DNA from: Pseudomonadota bacterium
Lineage (GTDB): Bacteria; Pseudomonadota; Alphaproteobacteria; Rhizobiales; Beijerinckiaceae
DNA length: 42,328 bases
Assembly (NCBI GenBank): GCA_021777915.1
Contig: JAJYCZ010000006.1
Location: 1-42,328, forward strand
Reading direction: 5' to 3'
In this document: in pieces, positions 40,471 to 42,328 of the stretch
How positions within the stretch are numbered: position 1 is the stretch's first letter
Layout: every line of letters begins with the position of its first letter
Position numbers and translations under genes: made by a program
The notes under the pieces: generated by a model
What the model saw: the letters and a program-made list of their open reading frames with translations, nothing else
The model's database searches: none
Told to the model about the DNA's origin: nothing

Positions 40471-40794
40471 GACACCATCCGCCGAACCATTTGCTGCCAA
40501 TCCGCGCCGCGAATTTCCGACGATGTGCAAAACGTATCATAAATTTTGCAATTCAGACACCACATGTTCCGCAATGTAAATTTTCAGCTAGCTTGAACCT
40601 TGATCCGCGCCGCCCAGGCGAAAAGCGCCAGTCGTGGACTTGTGACCCGCCGAGGGTCTTGCTCGCGACGCGAGCGAAGCCGAAGCCGGGGCGATTTTAT
40701 TGGACCGCGCCCCGCGAGGCGTTGATTCTGTTCGCGGGGCGCCGATTACGCAAGCGATCCCATGGGGATTTCGGACGAGCTATAGGAGCACGAA
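40471..40794. other. Divergent intergenic region (AraC / Hint protein)
   Basis: An AT-rich block at 40530-40600 (cgtatcataaattttgcaatt and neighbours) lies before the AraC start and probably holds its promoter. The right half is GC-rich. A clear AGGAG site lies 6 bases before the Hint protein ATG. No convincing -35/-10 pair for the Hint gene was found. Confidence 0.45.
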
Positions 40795-42328
40795 ATGACA
40801 ACTTACACATGGAATGGCTCTACTAGCACCGAATGGAGGACAACCAGCAACTGGACCCCGAACGGAATTCCGGGCTCGACTGACACTGTCATCATCCCTG
40901 CCAGCTTAAACAATTATCCGAACCTCGTCACCGGCGACGGCAGCCCCACAATCGGGACGCTGACCATCTATACCGGCGGAATGCTCACGATTACATCGAA
41001 TGCCAATTACGCGAGGACTCTGACGCTCGGGACGAGCGGGAGCAACGCCGGCGCGATCGTCCTGGCCGGCGCCAGCGGGCATGCCTCTGCGATTTCTGTC
41101 ACCGGCGCGGGCGGGTTCACCAACACCGGCGCCATCACCGGTACGACAGCGAGCGCCTTGAGCGGCGGTTCGGGCGGCATCGCTAACAGCGGCGGCACGA
41201 TCAACGTCACTTCCGGCACGATGACCGTCACCAGCGCGCTGACGGACACTGGCTCCAGTCAGATCAATATTGCCAACGGCGCTACGTTAACCACCAACAA
41301 AACGCTGACCAACACCAGCGGAACGATCACCGTCAACGGCACGCTGACCGAGACCGGCACGTCGCAAATCAGCAACGCGGGCACGATCACGCTTTCGGGC
41401 GGCACGCTGAACGAGACGAATGGAACCCCTGGCGGCCTCAGCGATTCCGGTACGATTTCCGGCCATGGAACGCTCAATCTCGGCGCCGGCAACCTAACCG
41501 GCGGCGGCAGTCTCGTCGCGACGGGAGGCACACTTGCGGTCACGGCGCATATCGATACCGTGACGGGAACCGCGGCGACCTCGTTCGAAATCGGCGATGG
41601 TTATACCCTGTCCTTGTTATCGACCTCCGCGGTCGGCATTGCCAATTCAATTCAGCCGACGCTGAAGTTTGACGGCGCCAATGGCGGAACGTTCAGTGAT
41701 ACCGCCGCGACCTTCGGCGCAATGCATCTCGGCGATATCTCCGGCTTCAGCGGGACGGACAAGATCGTTCTGAAGTCCTATTCGAGCACAGTCGGGGGCG
41801 ACACCTATTCGATCAGCGGCACTACCCTCACGATCACGAACGGCAGCAATTCGGAATCCTTCAGCTTCGCTGCCGGCACCGATATGACGCATATCAATGT
41901 CGTCGATGGCGGCGCCAATGACACGATCTATTTTTGCTTCATGGCCGGAACCCTGGTTCGCACGCCGCAGGGCGAGGTCGCGATCGAGAGCCTCAAGCCG
42001 GGCGATCTGGTTCTGACCTCGGATGGCGTCGCCAGGTCGGTCAACTGGCTCGGCAAGCAGACCGTCTCCACCCTGTTCGCCGATCCGATCCGCAGCCTGC
42101 CGATCCGCGTCCGCGCCGGCGCGCTGGATGAAAACGTGCCGAGCCGCGACCTGCTGGTCTCGCCCGACCATGCTTTGCTGGTGGACGGCGTGCTGATCCA
42201 TGCCGGCGCCCTGGTCAACGGAAGCTCGATCGTCCGCGAAACCAATGTGCCGAGAGTCTTCGTCTATTACCACGTCGAACTCGACGACCATTCGCTGATT
42301 CTCGCCGAGAACACCCCGGCCGAGACTT
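40795..42328 (+). CDS. Surface-type beta-repeat protein with Hint domain (incomplete at window end)
   Basis: A frame of at least 511 aa, open to the end of the window, with AGGAG before the ATG. Residues 1-370 are Ser/Thr/Gly/Asn-rich with no Cys, and carry degenerate beta-repeats (GTITVNGTLTETGTSQI, AGTITLSGGTLNETNG, TINVTSGTMTVTS), as in adhesins and autotransporter passengers. No Sec signal peptide is seen. From residue 381 a Hint domain of the bacterial Hint_2 type begins: Cys381 in CFMAGTLVRTPQGEVAIESL, PGDLVLT, then SPDHALLVDGV with His459. Such domains can undergo autocleavage like hedgehog and inteins. The role of this group is not established; secretion, perhaps by a type I system, is inferred. 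Confidence 0.88.
   Translation, partial: MTTYTWNGSTSTEWRTTSNWTPNGIPGSTDTVIIPASLNNYPNLVTGDGSPTIGTLTIYTGGMLTITSNANYARTLTLGTSGSNAGAIVLAGASGHASAISVTGAGGFTNTGAITGTTASALSGGSGGIANSGGTINVTSGTMTVTSALTDTGSSQINIANGATLTTNKTLTNTSGTITVNGTLTETGTSQISNAGTITLSGGTLNETNGTPGGLSDSGTISGHGTLNLGAGNLTGGGSLVATGGTLAVTAHIDTVTGTAATSFEIGDGYTLSLLSTSAVGIANSIQPTLKFDGANGGTFSDTAATFGAMHLGDISGFSGTDKIVLKSYSSTVGGDTYSISGTTLTITNGSNSESFSFAAGTDMTHINVVDGGANDTIYFCFMAGTLVRTPQGEVAIESLKPGDLVLTSDGVARSVNWLGKQTVSTLFADPIRSLPIRVRAGALDENVPSRDLLVSPDHALLVDGVLIHAGALVNGSSIVRETNVPRVFVYYHVELDDHSLILAENTPAET

Noticed and set aside
39317-40540. 407-codon minus-strand frame overlapping the AraC gene
   Set aside because: Arg-rich shifted reading of the same DNA; the AraC helix-turn-helix motifs are in the other frame.
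41007-41543. Two minus-strand frames rich in VIVP/VSVP repeats
   Set aside because: They are the antisense of the Thr/Gly-rich repeats of the Hint protein; no RBS.
1-42328. tRNA, rRNA and CRISPR array
   Set aside because: No cloverleaf with a TTCGA-type arm and CCA-proximal stem, no rRNA-like block and no regularly spaced repeats were seen on either strand.

Overview
The window looks like chromosomal DNA of a high-GC alphaproteobacterium of the order Hyphomicrobiales (Rhizobiales), possibly near the Beijerinckiaceae/Methylocystaceae. The pointers are a squalene-hopene cyclase, a Ros/MucR regulator, DUF2336, DUF1491 and DUF5330-like proteins, a DUF47-Pit phosphate operon, a GlnE preceded by a histidine kinase, and a large-subunit methylmalonyl-CoA mutase. 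Genus cannot be fixed from sequence reading alone. Most genes are GC-rich. The exceptions are the left end (about 1-2250) and one AT-rich gene at about 21244-22020, both of which look acquired.

Layout. 1-2253: the right part of an IS1595-type element. Its transposase is followed on the same strand by a 267-271 aa unknown protein and an overlapping PIN-domain protein, so the element may carry a toxin-antitoxin-like passenger pair. 2261-2651: a compact leftward unit with promoter, 29-codon membrane ORF, hairpin and intrinsic terminator. 2941-7803: shc, then convergent Nudix, pit and DUF47 genes behind a Pho-box-like site, then an SPW-repeat membrane protein. 7789-13253: a eukaryote/archaeal-type prolyl-tRNA synthetase, a small secreted protein, a DUF1772-like membrane protein, a zinc alcohol dehydrogenase, a PPK2 polyphosphate kinase and a 17-kDa-antigen-like lipoprotein. 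13422-17402: a membrane acyltransferase and a PepSY protein/PhoP-like/PhoQ-like operon. 17558-20984: membrane or envelope proteins (including a DUF1214/DUF1254-type coupled pair), a small conserved protein and DUF2336. 21301-22020: the AT-rich foreign membrane protein. 22277-25163: DUF1491, peptidoglycan-binding protein and PAS histidine kinase as one leftward operon. 25546-31582: DUF5330-like protein, mucR with its own promoter and terminator, oligopeptidase B, an acidic membrane protein, Fe superoxide dismutase and a DUF1796-like putative cysteine peptidase. 31616-34233: methylmalonyl-CoA mutase coupled to a GNAT acetyltransferase. 34546-40470: a small phage-like protein, glnE with an upstream kinase, and an AraC-family regulator. 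40795-end: a large, incomplete Ser/Thr/Gly-rich surface-type protein ending in a Hint (hedgehog/intein) domain.

How the parts may work together. DUF47-Pit-Nudix fits low-affinity phosphate uptake under PhoB control, with PPK2 handling polyphosphate elsewhere in the window. Hopanoid synthesis, acyltransferase, PhoPQ-like signalling, the lipoprotein and the peptidoglycan-binding protein concern the envelope. Methylmalonyl-CoA mutase fits propionyl-CoA or ethylmalonyl-CoA metabolism. GlnE with a kinase links nitrogen status to glutamine synthetase. The most novel-looking items are the IS1595/PIN passenger module with its RBS-hiding hairpin, the small unit at 2261-2651, the Hint protein, the AT-rich gene and the scpA-GNAT coupling. 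No rRNA, tRNA or CRISPR array was seen.
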